IMG/VR virus record: IMGVR_UViG_3300008108_003773
Coordinates: 1-22,893 of that record
DNA: 22,893 bases
Reading direction: 5' to 3' (one strand)
From: a virus
Positions 22,706 through 22,893 of the stretch are shown piece after piece (the stretch's first letter is position 1; every line of letters starts with the position of its first letter). Below the pieces are notes generated by a model, which saw only the letters and a list, made by a program, of their open reading frames with translations, had not been told where the DNA came from and made no database searches. Both the position numbers and the translations under genes were made by a program.

Positions 22706-22893
22706 ATGGACTTTTTAAAAGATATTGTAAAAGAAATTGGTGGTGAATATACCAAACTAGCATCAGACATTGACGAAACAGAAACTTATGTTGACACAGG
22801 TTCGTACATTTTTAATGCACTGGTTTCAGGTAGCATATTTGGTGGTGTATCTGGGAATAAGATTACTGCTATTGCTGGAGAGTCTTCTACTGG
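22706..22893 (+). CDS. uvsX: UvsX recombinase, N-terminal part (3' partial)
   Basis: UvsX is the RecA-like strand-exchange protein that works with UvsY and UvsW. The 62 residues present begin MDFLKDIVKEIGGEY and reach the start of Walker A, GESSTG, at the window edge, matching the position of this motif in the family. A good ribosome-binding site AAGGAGA (22694-22700) lies 5 bases before the ATG and overlaps the end of the oxygenase gene. The rest of the gene lies beyond the window. Confidence 0.9.
   Translation, partial: MDFLKDIVKEIGGEYTKLASDIDETETYVDTGSYIFNALVSGSIFGGVSGNKITAIAGESST

Overview
The window is a 22.9 kb piece of a T4-like myovirus of marine picocyanobacteria (cyanomyovirus). 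Every gene I can support is on the + strand, genes are packed tightly with many 1-13 base overlaps, and the DNA is AT-rich, which fits a Prochlorococcus-type host better than a GC-rich Synechococcus. The host assignment rests on a PebS-type bilin reductase remnant, a DUF3110 protein (a family I know from cyanobacteria), a cobS-like gene, an hsp20 gene and cyanophage-type Sm-like proteins. It is an inference, not a database match.

Layout. 1-902: C-terminal part of the major capsid protein gp23, with a strong terminator. 979-3839: tail terminator-like gp3, then recombination genes uvsY and uvsW and a small Sm-like protein. 3890-7805: a host-type promoter, then a CxxCxxCC protein, late sigma factor gp55, nuclease subunit gp47, a DUF3110 protein and SbcC-like gp46. 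7793-13385 is an accessory insertion between gp46 and gp45: sulfotransferase, small basic ORF, CobT-like metalloprotease/VWA protein, methyltransferase, CobS-like AAA+ ATPase and a broken bilin reductase. 13378-18212: DUF3310 protein, an N-terminally truncated sliding clamp gp45, clamp loader gp44, an Sm-like protein, an unknown 203-aa protein, a DUF4338/DruA-like protein, clamp loader gp62 and the translational repressor RegA. 18213-22893: hsp20, two more Sm-like genes, DNA polymerase gp43, a 2-oxoglutarate/Fe(II) oxygenase, and the start of recombinase uvsX.

How the genes work together. gp43, gp44, gp62 and gp45 form the replisome polymerase/clamp module. gp46, gp47, uvsW, uvsX and uvsY form the recombination-dependent replication module. 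RegA tunes translation, and gp55 directs late transcription from TATAAATA-type promoters, three of which are visible. Rho-independent terminators separate transcription units, and several promoters are nested with them.

The most notable points are: (1) two lesions about 0.7 kb apart, one removing the middle of a pebS-like gene and one removing the N-terminal third of the sliding clamp; (2) four dispersed paralogues of an Sm-like protein embedded in the replication/recombination cluster; (3) a DruA-like (DUF4338) protein between clamp-loader genes; (4) a CobS/CobT-like AAA+ plus metalloprotease-VWA pair; (5) a predicted short late RNA between an exact late promoter and a terminator downstream of hsp20. 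No tRNA, rRNA, CRISPR array, insertion sequence or gene-free stretch over 300 bases was seen.
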